From NCBI GenBank assembly GCA_905221605.1, contig CAJNDS010002491.1, forward strand, positions 43,501-107,500: a stretch of DNA of 64,000 nucleotides. Direction: 5' to 3'. Positions within the stretch are counted from its first letter, which is position 1; each line of letters opens with the position of its first letter. Origin of the DNA: Symbiodinium natans (taxonomy: Eukaryota; Sar; Dinophyceae; Suessiales; Symbiodiniaceae). Of this stretch, positions 41,716 through 53,049 are shown one piece after another. A model generated the notes under the pieces. It was not told the origin of the DNA. It did no database searches and saw only the letters and a list, made by a program, of their open reading frames with translations. A program made the position numbers and the translations under genes.

Positions 41716-42025
41716 AGACGCGACCTTTCTAGGGTTTCGGGTTTAGGGTTTAGGGTTTAGGGTTGACCTTTCTAAACCCTAAAGCCCTAAGCCCTGAAAC
41801 CCGCAAACCCAATGATCTCTACAACCCTTAACCCGAGAAAAAAAACCCTAACACCTCCCTCAACCCTGAGCCCTAGAACCATATGGGGTTTCCGGTATTG
41901 GGGGCACCTTATTAAGGTCCTTACTGAAAAAGGGAACCTTACTATTTGGGGGTCTATATAGGCGCTGAACCCCGAAACCCCTAAACCCTAAACCCTAAAC
42001 CCTAAACCCTAAACCCTAAACCCCG

Positions 42026-42085
42026 TCTGGGTGCCCCACGTCCTGGCAAGCCCAGGGTGCGCGAGATGGGCGTCGCGTCCTCAAG
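42026..42085 (-). CDS. Exon DATPISRTLGLPGRGAP
   Basis: It starts CCTTGAG| and reads DATPISRTLGLPGRGAP, ending at a telomeric GT. The CCTTGAGGA border is repeated at about 42158. Confidence 0.45.
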
Positions 42086-42639
42086 GGGATTAAAGGTCGG
42101 AAGGCTGCTGCGGGGTTTACTTGCGGTTTAGGGTTTAGGGTTTAGGGTTTAGGGTTTAGCATCCTCAAGGGAAGAAGGTCTGACGACTGGACAGGGTTTA
42201 CCCTAAGGATCCTGGTGGCCTAGAGAGTATATACCTGGGCCCTAAAGCTACTATACATGAACCCCCTTTGAAGGCCCAAGTGTATGCTGAGTAGGTGCAG
42301 GGATCATTAGGGTTAGGGTTCGGTTTAGGTGCTTCGCTGGACGTTGTCATATTGCGACGTGCCTGAGGCCAGGCCCGAAAACATCAAAGCATTGAATGAC
42401 TCATACCGAAACCTAAAGCCTAAAGGGTTTAGGGTTTAGGGTTCAGGGTTTAGGTCATACCCTGGTCGATATCTGGCTGACATCTCTTCCTTATCCAACG
42501 ACCTGGAAATCAAGAAGACCAAGAAGTTGAAAGTTGCTCGATCGCCCCCCCCCCCCCCCCTCGCCCTACACCCCCTAAACCGTAAACCCTAAACCCTAAA
42601 CCCTAAACCCTAAACCCTAAACCCTAAACCCTCTCAGTC

Positions 42640-42715
42640 ACCGACGGGTGTGGCGTAGGGCCCGTGGCCACCGTAGCCGGAGGAGCATGGCACTTGCAAG
42701 GCCTGCGGCGCAAGT
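42640..42715 (-). CDS. Exon with GYGGHGPYATPVGD and stop
   Basis: It starts GCCGCAG| and reads ALQVPCSSGYGGHGPYATPV, then GD and TGA. Gly/Tyr-rich; could be a last exon. The next exon upstream (43610-43690) has GPYRGPNSNPPDANTAYLSR. Confidence 0.48.
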
Positions 42716-43605
42716 TTTGGGTGCTTTTGTTAAAGGAGGGTTTAGGGTTTAGGGTTTAGGGTTTAGGGTTTAGGGTTTAGGGTTTAGGGTTTAGGGTTTA
42801 GGGCTCAGGGTTTGGGAATTAGGTGCTTTTGGGTTCAGTGCGTATGGGACTTATCGGGTTTCATCTTCGGGCTTTACGGTCTTGAGCTTTTTTATGGCTC
42901 AAGATGTATTTCCGGGCTTGGGGTTTAGGGTCTTTGGGCCTAGGGTAGAATTCAGGGTGTTTTGTAGTGCAGACTTAGGTTTTTTCGCCTTCAGGCTTTT
43001 GGGTTAAGCGTTTGTTTGGGGTGGTGGGGCGGGGGAGGGTCTTAGGGCTTTTGGGAGCTTAGGGTTTAGGGTTAAGAGCTCCAGAGCTGGTGCTCTGAAG
43101 CTTCAGGTTTAGGGTTTAGGGTTTAGGGTTTAGGGTTTAGGGTTTAGCGTTTAGGGTTTAGGGTTTAGGGTTTAGGGTTTAGCGTTTAGGGTTTAGGGTG
43201 ATCCGGCTTCAGGGTACTAGGGCTTCTGTAGTTTCGAGGGGGTGGGTGCAAAGGTCTATTTCTGATTTGGATGCTGGTTTTTCGGCAATTCAGAGATTTA
43301 AGTCTGTTTACGCTGTTCTGCCGGGCTTTAGGGGCGAGAAGGGCTTGCGGATCTACGGCTTGGGGTCAGCTCGCCTGAGACTTTGGAAAGCATGTATGCG
43401 CACAAAGTAAACCAACATAAGCATATGAGTAGGAAGTAAATCAACAATGAAGATGATGTCTCTATCCCTATGTATATGTCTATAGTCACAAACAGCAACA
43501 AGAAGCAAATGCCCCTAAGCCCTTGAACTTCTCAACTGGCACCCTAAACTCAAAGCCTAAAAGAACCCTAAACCCTAAACCCTAAACCCTCAGCACCCTC
43601 ACAAG

Positions 43606-43690
43606 AACCTCTGAGCCGCGAGAGATAGGCAGTGTTGGCATCAGGCGGGTTGGAGTTGGGGCCTCGGTAGGGCCCAAGGATTAGAGGTTT
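43606..43690 (-). CDS. Exon GPYRGPNSNPPDANTAYLSR
   Basis: It reads GPYRGPNSNPPDANTAYLSR then LR, ending CAGAG|GTTCTTG. Strong coding look; no family. Confidence 0.55.
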
Positions 43691-44184
43691 GGGGGTTTAG
43701 GGTTTAGGGTTTAGGGCTTAGGGTTTAGGGGTTCGGGTTTAAGGGTTTGAGGGGTACAGGGATTTAGCGGCTTAGGGTGTAAGCTTATAAAGTTTTTTGG
43801 GAATGTATCAGGGGGTCTTGGGTCACGCGGCCAAGGCCTAGGCATGAAGCAGTTTAGTCCAGGCTTTGGAGGGTGCAGCGGTTGAGAGGTTTAGGGTTTA
43901 AGGTTTAGGGTTTAGGGTCAGCAACCTCCACCCCAAACCATGTGTGGCATGGTTCTGGGGTCCCAGAACCCTGTCGGGTTTAGACTCGAGGTTGTTCTTT
44001 CTTCTTGGACTCTTCATAAAGAACTCCAGGGGAGGGGGGAGGGGGAAATTGGGGTAAACCAAAACGTAATACTCTTTCCATAGCCTAAACACCTAAGTTC
44101 GCTACATAATCAATCCCCAACCCTAAACCCTCAATCTGAACCTTAAACCCAAAACCCTGATGCAAAAAAAACAAGAAGGCCTCA

Positions 44185-44285
44185 ACCACCTGGGGACCGG
44201 TGCTGATTCTGTCGAGTCGGTCTTCTCCACAACATTTGCCTCGCCAGGAGCCAGAGAACCCAACAGTCCAGGATTCTCTGGGCAC
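44185..44285 (-). CDS. Exon ESWTVGFSGSWRGKCCGEDR
   Basis: It reads PRESWTVGFSGSWRGKCCGE then DRLDRISTGPQ, ending CCCAG|GTGGTT. Both ends fit a splice site; no family. Confidence 0.5.
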
Positions 44286-44639
44286 CCCCCCCCCCCCTTG
44301 GGTTTAGGGTTTAGGGTTTAGGGTTTAGGGTTTAGGGTTTCGGGTTTCGGGTTTCGGGTTTCGGGGTTTAGGGCTTCGTTGTTTTCATCCTTTGGGGATC
44401 GGTTTTCATCCTGCGGGGTTCGGGCTTTATCTAGGGTTCTAAGTATGGGCCCTTGATTTGGGTCCCTTTGCTGTAGAACCATGATATACATCGTATATAA
44501 TAAGGGCCCATACTTTGGATCCCTATAAGCAAGAGCAAGGGACCATACTCAGGGCCCCAAACCCTAAACCCTAAACCCTAAACCCAAAACCCTGAACCCT
44601 AAACCCTAAACCCTAAAGGGCCCATGATCCGAACCTAGA

Positions 44640-45300
<661 letters not shown>

Positions 45301-45319
45301 CAGGGTATTACTGGGCATC

Positions 45320-47484
45320 CTAAGAATTCAGAGGGCCGGTATAATGAAGATGAGGAATTCGGAAGGCTTCCTTGGTTGCAGTGACCCTTTGAAGCAAGGA
45401 ACCCTGCAAAAGCGGGGTGTAGGGTTTAGGGTTTAGGGTTTAGGGTTTAGGGTTTAGGGTTTAGGGTTTAGGGTTTAGAGCTAGAGCTTCGGCTAGGCCT
45501 AACCCTAAGCACCCTAAGACTGCCCCAAGCCCTAAGCCCTAAGCCCTAGACCCGAAGGGTTTAGGGTTTAAGGGTTTAAGGGTTTAAGGGTTTAAGGGTC
45601 TAAGGGTCTAAGGGTTTAAGGGTTTAAGGGTTTAAGGGTTTAAGGGTTTAAGGGTTTGAGGGTTTGAGGGTTTGAGGGTTGAGGGTTTAGGGCTTCGGAT
45701 TTACTCCTAAACCCTAAACAGCCCTAAGCCCTAAATGAACCACAAAAACCAACTGGGCCATGCCTTCACCAAGCGATGCCCCTTGCTGGGTCCAGTTGCG
45801 GCCACCACGGCAGCCCGCCACAGCGCCTGCGCTCTCCACCACGCTCAAGATCTCCCTAAGGCCTACGCAAGCTTAGGGTCGAGCCCAAATCCTAAACCCT
45901 AAACCCTAAACCCTAAACCCTAAACCCTGCTCGGGGTTCGGGGTTTTGTGTCTTCATGGCTTGAGACATCTTCCAGATCTCGGCCTTCACCTCATCCTTG
46001 GCCGTGAACTCCTCAGTCCAGAGTCTTGCTTGACCAGGGCTTAGGGCTTAGGGCTGGGTTTAGGATTTAGGGTTTAGGGTTCAGGGTTCAGGGTTCAGGG
46101 TTCAGGGTTCAGGGTTCAGGGTTCAGGGTTTAGGGTTCAGGGTTCAGGGTTCAGGGTTCAGGGTTCAGGGTTTAGGGTTTAGGGTTCAGGGTTCAGTTCA
46201 AGGGGAAGCAGGAGTCTCAGCCACCAAGCTTGGGCCTGTGCTGGCGCCAGCGACTCGTCACTCACTGGGACGACGCCCTGTACCTCTACAGAGATATGGC
46301 TTGGGGTTGAACTGGGTCCTAAGAGGTTTAGGGTTTGGGGTTTAGGGCTAGGGTTTAGGGTTTAGGGTTTAGGGGTTTAGGGTTTAGGGTTTAGGGTTTA
46401 GGGTTTAGGGTTTAGGGCTTCGGGTCGAACTTGGGCTTTGGGGGTGTTGGGAGAAGCAGAGGGAAAGGGACAGATACACCAGCTTAACCTAAACTCTGGC
46501 TTTAAACGCCCCTGAAACCCTAGACCTCTACACCCAAAGACCCCCTAAATCCCGAGACACCTAAACCCAAAGACCCCTAAACCCCAAAGCCCCTAAACCC
46601 CCAAAGCCCCTAAACCCCTAAACCACCCCTAAACCACCCCCAAACCCCTAAATCTAAACCAGAATTACAAGGGCAGCGCGCCTGCAGCTTGTCGATGTCG
46701 AAGGAGCCTTGAGCTGTGGACGTGAGCTGCAAGGGTCTCGGGCGTATGGGGTTTCGACTAGGGTTTCGGAGTTTCGGGTTTTACTCTAAACCCTAAACCC
46801 TAAATCCTAAAGATTGGGAATTCGAGGTTAAAGGGTTCAGCGCTGAAGGGCTTCTAATATAGGATTCACAGGGCTATAAGAGGGCTTCCAGGGGTTATAG
46901 GGGTTCAGGGAGTATAGGGCTGTAGAGTCTTAAGGTTAGGGCCGGTTAGGGTGACAGGTTCATAGGATTCCATGTTTAAAGGTTAGTAAACCCTAAACCC
47001 TACAGCTTAAACCCTAAACTCTAAACCCTCAACCCTAAACTGGCCGAGGCCGCCGCTAAATGCGATGTCCTCCCAGGCGCCGGGAGCCGTCGTGTAGAGC
47101 AGCCTTCCGCTCCATCCGTCCTTCTCTCGGCTTGGCGCCCTCAAACTCACCTAAAACCCTAAACCCTAAACCCTAAACCCTAAACCCTAAACCCTAAACC
47201 CTAAACCCTAAACCCTAAACCCTAAACCCTAAACCCTAAACCCTAAACCCTAAACCCTAAACCCTAAACCCTAAACCCTAAAGGGTTTAGGGTTTAGGGT
47301 TTCGGGTTTAGGGCTTAGGGTTTAGGGCTCGGGTTGGGGCTTCAGATTTTTTGGCATCCAAAGCCCGAAACAGAACCTTAATGGCGCAAGCTCCTGTCTC
47401 AGGAAAGCCAGGATGTCTCTGAAGAACTGCAGGGGTACCTTGCCATCAGCCTGGCCGCGCCAGATGGGCTTAACCCAACGATTC
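45320..47484 (-). CDS. Gene of unknown function, at least seven exons
   Basis: Exons (minus): about 47368-47484 KPIWRGQADGKVPLQFFRDI and LAFLRQELAPLRF; 47041-47140 with GRLLYTTAPGAWEDIAFSGG; about 46670-46726 LTSTAQGSFDIDKLQARC; 46197-46283 VQGVVPVSDESLAPAQAQAW; about 45928-46024 LWTEEFTAKDEVKAEIWKMS; 45770-45855 EILSVVESAGAVAGCRGGRN; about 45320-45403, two possible frames. All have G/C-rich third positions and AG|G-type acceptors. Several junction phases remain open. I do not recognise the family. Confidence 0.6.
45557..45680. repeat. TTTAAGGG variant array
   Basis: Octamer GGGTTTAA and its one-base variants repeated about fourteen times, between exons of the unknown gene. Confidence 0.85.
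46078..46196. repeat. TTCAGGG variant array
   Basis: About sixteen heptamers, mostly TTCAGGG with a few TTTAGGG, directly upstream of an exon end. Confidence 0.88.
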
Positions 47485-48140
47485 CCTCTGGCAATGCTAT
47501 AGGGTTTAGGGTTTAGGGTTTGGGGTTTAGGGTTTGGGGTTTAGTGTTTAGGGTGCTATATTCGGGGGTGTACGAAAATAGGGGACCTTGAAAATAGACC
47601 CACGTAATAAGGACCCCAACAAGGTTCCCCTGAAACACCCCTATTCGGAAACCCCCAAATGGCCACAACGGTCTGAAGTCGGTGACTCATTCTGGCGTGC
47701 GGCCCTATGCACAACGCTTAGAACCCTGAACCGTGCACCTTACACCCTTATAAATCCGAAAATCATGATGACTTCTACTATAGGGTTCTTAAGGGAGGGG
47801 GGTTCATGGGGGTTAGGTACCTCGGGAACCTGAAAGAAGCTTAGGGAGCCTTAGGGAGCGGTGGGGGGGGGGGGGTAGGGAACCTTGGGTTACATAGCCC
47901 CCTTAAATGCCCCCGCTCTTCTGAACCCTTTTATTCTAGTTCGGTCCAATTCTGGTTCGGCCTACTTGGAGGTTCATGATACTTATTCACCAAGCCTAAC
48001 TGTAGTTATAACCCACTTATAAGCCCCCGAAGTGCCCCAAAATGCTTCTAAGTACAGTTATAAGTAACATAAGTAGCCCTAAACCCTAAACCCTAAACCC
48101 TAAACCCTAAAACCGAAACCCGCCATGAACCTCCAAGTAG

Positions 48141-48205
48141 GGTGGCAAAGCAGGGGCGCAGCCTTCCAGGATGAAATTGCCTTCAGCATCAGCTTCAGCA
48201 CCCCT
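48141..48205 (-). CDS. Exon VARGAEADAEGNFILEGCAP
   Basis: It starts ATGTCAG| and reads VARGAEADAEGNFILEGCAP then ALPP. It runs into the end of an inverted-repeat element (47963-48139), where GGAG|GTTCATGG offers a donor. Confidence 0.6.
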
Positions 48206-48219
48206 CGCAACCTGACATT

Positions 48220-49020
48220 TCGAGGGTTGTGGGCTTCGGGTTTTAAACCCCTAAAACCTAAAACCCCTCAAAGCCCAAAAGGCCTTAAAAGCCACAAAGG
48301 CCCTAAAACCCCCCCCCAAAAAAAGCCCTATAGTAAAAGCCCCAAAAGCCGCAACAGCCCTCAAACGGCCTACAGCCCCAAAAACCCCCAAACCTTGAAG
48401 GCATAGAGGGTTTAAGGGCTACCCCCGCGCTTTTAAAGAGACCCTTCCTGGAGAACCCGGCGGTCTCCTTTTTTTGTATTGCAGATGGTGGTCTGTTTAG
48501 GATTTAGGGTTTAGGCTTTGGGGTTTAGGGTTTAGGGTTTATTTATATATTGCAGATGGTGGGTTCTCAAAATCATGGTCCCTTCCTTTTGGGTACAATA
48601 TATTTTCGGCGCTGCAGCAGAATAGTAGCCGCAAAGGGACTAGAATTTAGAGAAGGTCACCATGTAGGGTACTTCGGGAGGTATAGGGTTTAGAGGGCTT
48701 TAGTGTTTTTAAGCCTTGTATGTCAACAGGGTCCAAAATTAGAGTTGTAAGCCTTGTAACCCGGGACCCGAATTTAGGGAAGGTGACCATTAGCCCCTGG
48801 TTCGTAGTAAGGAACGAAGGAATGAGGGCCCCAAAAATAACCTTTAAGGGATTCTATAGGGCCCCAATCCCCTCATTCCCTACTAAGAACCAGCCAGGGT
48901 GTCTCGAGAAGCATCTTTTTGAGGGCCCGATAGAAACCCTTTCAGGGCTCCAATTCCACCATTCCCCACCCTAAACCCCAAACCCTAAACCCTAAACCCT
49001 AAGCCATAAACCCGAAGAAC
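48220..49020. other. Element-rich stretch without a clear gene
   Basis: It has a TATTGCAGATGGTGG duplication flanking a telomeric tract (48477 and 48547), a complete CTGGTTCGTAGTAAGGAA element (48797-48893) and, next to it, a second copy interrupted by a telomeric tract (48894-49024). Confidence 0.55.
48797..48893. mobile_element. Inverted-repeat element, family D
   Basis: Ends CTGGTTCGTAGTAAGGAA and TTCCCTACTAAGAACCAG, with inner CTTTAAGGGATTCTATAGGG. Related copies: 8428-8592 and 48894-49024 (both cut by telomeric tracts), 27619-27725, 30111-30210, 41388-41560. Confidence 0.75.
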
Positions 49021-49021
49021 C

Positions 49022-49090
49022 AGCCAGTTCAGGGTCTTTCGGGACATCTGAGCCCAGCGACAGCGGCTGCTGGGGCATGTGGGTCATCTC
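49022..49090 (-). CDS. Exon SAAEEMTHMPQQPLSLGSDV
   Basis: It reads SAAEEMTHMPQQPLSLGSDV then PKDPEL. No family; G/C-rich third positions. Confidence 0.48.
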
Positions 49091-49261
49091 CTCGGCCGCA
49101 CTTTTAAAGACAAGGAACCCCAAACCCTAAACCCCAAACCCTAAACCCTAAACCCCAAACCCTAAACCCTAAACCCCAAACCCCAAACCCTAAACCCTAA
49201 ATTTAGGGAGTTTGGGGGCCGTTTAGGGTTGAGGGTTGAGGTTTTAGGGTTTAGGGTTTAG

Positions 49262-49362
49262 GGTTTAGTGACGCCCACAGCAGGAAGACCAACGGCACAT
49301 GTTCCGACGAGCGTCGTTCACAAACAGAATGGCCGTGGTCTTGTTGGCGGGAGGGACGTGAC
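49262..49362 (-). CDS. Exon SHVPPANKTTAILFVNDARR
   Basis: It starts CGAGCAG|G and reads SHVPPANKTTAILFVNDARR then NMCRW, open to a stop near 49262. The third-position bias favours this frame over a second one. Confidence 0.5.
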
Positions 49363-49789
49363 TCCTGCTCGAAAGGCAGTGGGTTTAGGGTTTAGGGTTT
49401 AGGGTTTAGGGCTTGCCCTAACGAACACTCTAAGCCTAAACCCAAACCCGATAAACCCGATAAACCCGAAACCATAAATCATCCTCCGAAGTTCCCAAGC
49501 CCACAGACCCTGCAAGCATCCTGATACCCTAAACCCTAAACCCTAAACCCTAAACCCTAAGCCCTAAACCCTAAACCCCAAACCCAAAACCCATGCCCAG
49601 GTCCCAACATCCTGTCTCCGCCTGTGGAAGAAGTCCAACCCTAGAAAAAAGACCTGGGGTTTAGGACTCAAAGTTCGGGGGCTAAGTATGGCCACTAAGC
49701 CCATCATTAAAAAAAAGGAGAAGGCAGGACATAGACCCTTTAAAGCCTCAAAGCCCTACAAACGTTTCCTTCTCAAACGCTTTATTTCT

Positions 49790-49868
49790 TTCTTGTTAGT
49801 AAAGGCACCGAGCCCCCTGGTCCTGGTCTCTGCCACGTAGTCGTCCCTGCTGAGCCGGCCCCTGCGAC
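49790..49868 (-). CDS. Exon GRLSRDDYVAETRTRGLGAF
   Basis: It starts GTCGCAG|G and reads GRLSRDDYVAETRTRGLGAF. A donor at CTCG|GTGCC would end it earlier. It may follow the exon at 50127-50218 through a GC donor. Confidence 0.55.
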
Positions 49869-49992
49869 GTTTAGGGTTCAACACAGGCACGGGCTTTTAG
49901 GCCCCTAAATCCCAAAACCCCAAGCCCTAAACCCCAAACTTCAGCTCGGAGCCTTGTAAGAAGGCCCTAGACCCTCAACCCTATACCCTAAA

Positions 49993-50117
49993 ACTAGGGG
50001 ATAGGATTAGGGGGACCCTTGGGGATATAGACCCTCTGAATAAGGTCCCTGTTTAAGAGAGCCAGAAGAGGGTTAAGAAGGGGTTCCCTTTTAAGGGTCC
50101 CCCTTATCCTACCTAGG
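49993..50117. mobile_element. Inverted-repeat element, family F
   Basis: GGATTAGGGGGACCC to GGGTCCCCCTTATCC, with inner AAGGTCCCTGTTTAAGAGAG. A related copy lies at 21259-21342. Confidence 0.7.
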
Positions 50118-50126
50118 AAAAACCAT

Positions 50127-50218
50127 TAAGTCGCAAGGCGCCTGAAATTGTCGTTGCCCCCAATCAGCAGGAATGACACGGCGTAGTCCGGCCAGAAAAC
50201 AGGGCTCGGAAGCTTCAT
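50127..50218 (-). CDS. Exon with SFLLIGGNDNF
   Basis: It starts GCTGAG| and reads AMKLPSPVFWPDYAVSFLLI then GGNDNF, with a GC donor (TTTCAG|GCGCC) or open to TAA. GGND resembles block III of GDSL/SGNH hydrolases, and the neighbouring exon (50490) has EVVVINGG; this is only a hint. Confidence 0.5.
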
Positions 50219-50454
50219 GGCCTCAGCACGCTTTGCAGGGTTTAGGGTTTAGGGTTTAGGGTTTGGGGTTTGGGGTTTAGGGTTTAGGGTTTAGGGTTTA
50301 GGGTTTAGGGTTTAGGGTTAGGGTTTGGGATTAGGGTGTAGGGTTTAGGGCTTAGGGTTCCTGAACCCCCAAGCCCGGAAACTTCGACCCTAAACCTCCA
50401 AACCCAAGAAGCCTTGGTTAAGGGAGTTATGGTCTCGTCTGGTCCACTTTGAGG

Positions 50455-50515
50455 AGCTCAGCTCTGCACGCAGCCGCCGTTGATGACCACTACCTCAGGC
50501 ACCGTCGTGCGAGGC
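50455..50515 (-). CDS. Exon VPEVVVINGGCVQ
   Basis: It reads PRTTVPEVVVINGGCVQS and meets TGA, or leaves by a GA donor before it. A beta-strand followed by NGG suits an alpha/beta hydrolase-like fold but no family is proven. Confidence 0.42.
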
Positions 50516-50604
50516 AAAAGGGGTAGACTCACTAGACCCCAAAACCCACAAACCCTAAACCCTAAACCCTAAACCACAAACCCTACACCCCCCTAAGCCC
50601 TCGG

Positions 50605-50840
50605 AACCCTAAACGCGGACACCGCAACTGGGCGCTCGGCCGGAGGGACCGGAGGCGACAGCCCCTGCGCCTTTCCAGCTGCTCACCATGCCCTAAACCC
50701 TAAACCCTAAACCCTAAACCCTAAACCCTAAACCCTAAACCCTAAACCCTAAACCCTAAACCCTAAACCCTAAACCCTAAACCCTAAACCCTAAACCCTA
50801 AACCCTAAACCCTAAACCTTTCCAGCTGTTCACCATGAAA
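50605..50840 (-). CDS. Two exons joined across a telomeric-repeat intron
   Basis: The upstream exon ends ATG GTG AAC AGC TGG AAA G at 50818 and the downstream one begins GC GCA GGG GCT at 50670, giving MVNSWKGAGAVASGPSGRAP. The intron (50671-50817) is GTTTAGGG repeats followed by a near-copy of the exon end. The ATG may be the start codon. Confidence 0.55.
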
Positions 50841-51151
50841 GGGGGAAGGTTCGGGCTTCGGGGCTTCGGGCTGTGAGTTCCTTCTAGGGGTTTAGACCCT
50901 AAGCCCTAAACCCTATGTGGCTTAGGGATAGGGTTTTTAGGGGTTCAGGCTTTGAGTTTCGGGCTTTAGAGTTGATTTTTGGGTTGTTTCGGGTGCTTTT
51001 GGAGCCCTTTTGTTTTTTTTTGGGGGGGAGGGGGGATTTTGGGTTTCAGGGATTTGTAGGGACCCTAAAACTCTAAACCCTAAACCCTAATCCCTAAACC
51101 CTAAACCCGACACCCTCATCCTAAACCCTAAGGACTGGCCCCTCGCCAAAC

Positions 51152-51249
51152 TGCGCCACATATGTCGCCACAGTATGGGCATAGTTCAGAGGCATCGTCC
51201 TCTGAGTCGCACCACTCAAGGAAAGTGCAACTTCGACCTCTGTCGGAAC
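51152..51249 (-). CDS. Cys-rich exon with CPYCGDICG
   Basis: It joins in phase (G|GT) to the exon at 51285 and reads GRSCTFLEWCDSEDDASE then LCPYCGDICGA, ending GGCGCA|GTTTGG. The CxxC pairs and C-x-F-L-x-W-C-D resemble the tail of GRF-type or similar zinc-binding modules. Another frame is fully open (LSLSGATQRTMPLNYAHT), but phase favours this one. Confidence 0.55.
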
Positions 51250-51284
51250 CTGAGGGTTTAGGGTTTAGGGTTTAGGCTAAAGAC

Positions 51285-51478
51285 CTGCTTGAAACATCGC
51301 AGGCATCCAAGGGCATGCCTGTTCGGTCTCAACAGCGCTACACTTCCATGTCCATGCCTTGCAGGCAGGATGCTCGAACATCTTGCCTTTGAACTTACTC
51401 TGTAATGGTCCGTGCCGCGGGCCCCACTGTTCACTCCCTTCAAGCACCTCATGTTCTGTGAAGCGTTGCTTGCCACAC
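51285..51478 (-). CDS. Exon with Cys/His pattern, 64 codons
   Basis: One of the longest exons in the window. It starts GCCAAG|G TGT and reads CGKQRFTEHEVLEGSEQWG, then FKGKMFEHPACKAWTWKCSA and QACPWMPAMFQA. Cys and His spacing suggests metal binding together with the next exon. The 3' border is GCA G|GTCTTTAG. Confidence 0.65.
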
Positions 51479-51693
51479 CTTGGCAAAACTGCGAGATGTG
51501 CGAATCAGACGCTGTCAAGAAAAACTAAACCCCAACCCCCAAAATCCAAAACCCAAAACCCTTATAAACCCTAAACCCTAAACCCTAAGCCCTAAGCCCT
51601 AAGCCCTAAGCCCTAAACTCTAAACCCTAAACCCCAAACCCCAAACCCCAAACCCTAAACCCCAAACCCCCCACGTGTGTTACGCGAAGCCCT

Positions 51694-51740
51694 GAACCCT
51701 GCGCGCCTCTGCCTGCCACATGTGAGGCAGCACCTTGCGG
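51694..51740 (-). CDS. Exon CRCRKVLPHMWQAEAR
   Basis: It reads CRCRKVLPHMWQAEAR with 13 of 15 G/C third positions. Likely upstream part of the Cys-rich gene. It ends at a telomere-derived G|GTTC. Confidence 0.5.
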
Positions 51741-51889
51741 CACCGGCATGGTCCGGGGTTTAGGGTTTAGGGTTTAGGGTTTAGGGTTTAGGATTTAGGG
51801 TTTAAGGTTTAGGGTTTAGGGTATAGGGTTTAGGGCAACTGAAATCCAAAAAGGCTTGGGGCTTTTGGAGGGCCAAAGGGTGTTGTGGA

Positions 51890-51946
51890 CGGGCGGCTTC
51901 CGATAAACAGATCTAAGGCTGCCACTGGTTGGACTTGCCACATTAT
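51890..51946 (-). CDS. Possible first exon MWQVQPVAALDLFIGS
   Basis: An ATG opens MWQVQPVAALDLFIGS directly after an element with GGGAGTAACCTC ends (51957-52049). Confidence 0.38.
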
Positions 51947-51956
51947 GACCAGACCC

Positions 51957-52049
51957 GGGAGTAACCTCTTGGCTTTAAGGGGATTATAAGGGAACCCCAA
52001 CCCTAAAAAAAGGAAAGGAAAAAAAAAAGGGCCTACTCCCGGTCCTAGA
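51957..52049. mobile_element. Element family H
   Basis: GGGAGTAACCTC at one end, with inner TTAAGGGGATTATAAGGGAA; related copies at 14447-14520, 21408-21490 and, degenerate, 44960-45010. Confidence 0.55.
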
Positions 52050-52496
52050 TTTTCATGTGGTTTAGAGTTTAGGGTTTAGGGCTTCGCTCCAGACATGCAG
52101 TTGCTTTCATGACCTAAACCACCTAAACCCTAACCCTTGAACCTCACTTACTTGGAGGTTTATGGTACCTATTAACCACGTAGAACTGTACTTATAACCC
52201 ACTTATAAGCCCCTTAAGTGCCCTAATATGGTTATAAGTACAGTTATCAGTACAGTTGTCACTGAGTACCAAGAACCTCCAAACTTATCTCGCAGTTAGG
52301 ACCTTGTCGCAAACCCAAAACCAAAATCGAGATCCCAAAGCCACAAACAAACAAATGAGGACCCCTTCCCCCCCCCCCCCCCCCGCCCCCTCCTTCAAAC
52401 AAAAAGGACAGCGAGCCCTAAACCCTGAAGGGGAAAGAAGAGTGTTGGGCCTCGGGCCTCCGCTTTTAGGTTTAGGGCTTGGATTTGGGTCACCCA

Positions 52497-52565
52497 AGGC
52501 AGCGGCCACTTGCCCGCCGCGGGAGCCAAAGACCATGGTCTGGACTTGAGTGTGCACGCGGGTCT
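52497..52565 (-). CDS. Exon TRVHTQVQTMVFGSRGGQVA
   Basis: It reads ETRVHTQVQTMVFGSRGGQV then AAAL, ending TTGG|GTGACC. G/C-rich third positions. No family. Confidence 0.5.
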
Positions 52566-52761
52566 CCAATACCTACGGCGGAAGGCATCCTGTTTTAGGG
52601 ATACTTGGGATTTCTTTCTGTTGTGTTTAAGGTTCGAGGTTAAAGAATTAGGATTTGTGAGGAGAGCTACCAGAGGGTCCCTAAACCATAAACTCTAAGC
52701 CCTAAACCCTAAAGCCTAAACCCAAACCCTAAACCCTAAACCCTAAGCCCTCCCTAAACCC

Positions 52762-52809
52762 GAGTGCGAACAGTCCGCACCTCCTCGGCAAAGCTCATGA
52801 GGTTCGGCG
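52762..52809 (-). CDS. Exon PNLMSFAEEVRTVRTR
   Basis: It runs GCTCCAG|CG to CGG|GTTTAGGG. The donor is exactly the first bases of the telomeric repeat. Confidence 0.55.
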
Positions 52810-53049
52810 CTGGAGCGCCATGTGGCCAGCATGGCCTTGCTTGGAGGCTTATTAACCAATCATATCTGTACTTGTAGGGTTTAGGGTTTAGGGTTTAGGG
52901 TGTAGGGTTTAGGGTTTAGGGTTTAGGGTACGTATAACTGTAGCGATAACCCTAGTCTTAGCACTTCAGGGGCTTATAAGTGGGTTATAAGTACAGTTAT
53001 ACTTGGTCAATCAGTACCATGAACCTCCAAGTACTGACATCGATGAGAG

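Noticed and set aside
42880-42910. Relic dinoflagellate spliced leader (ends ATGGCTCAAG)
   Set aside because: Only about ten bases agree with the known leader end, and they form a local hairpin with CTTGAGC; no retrogene follows.
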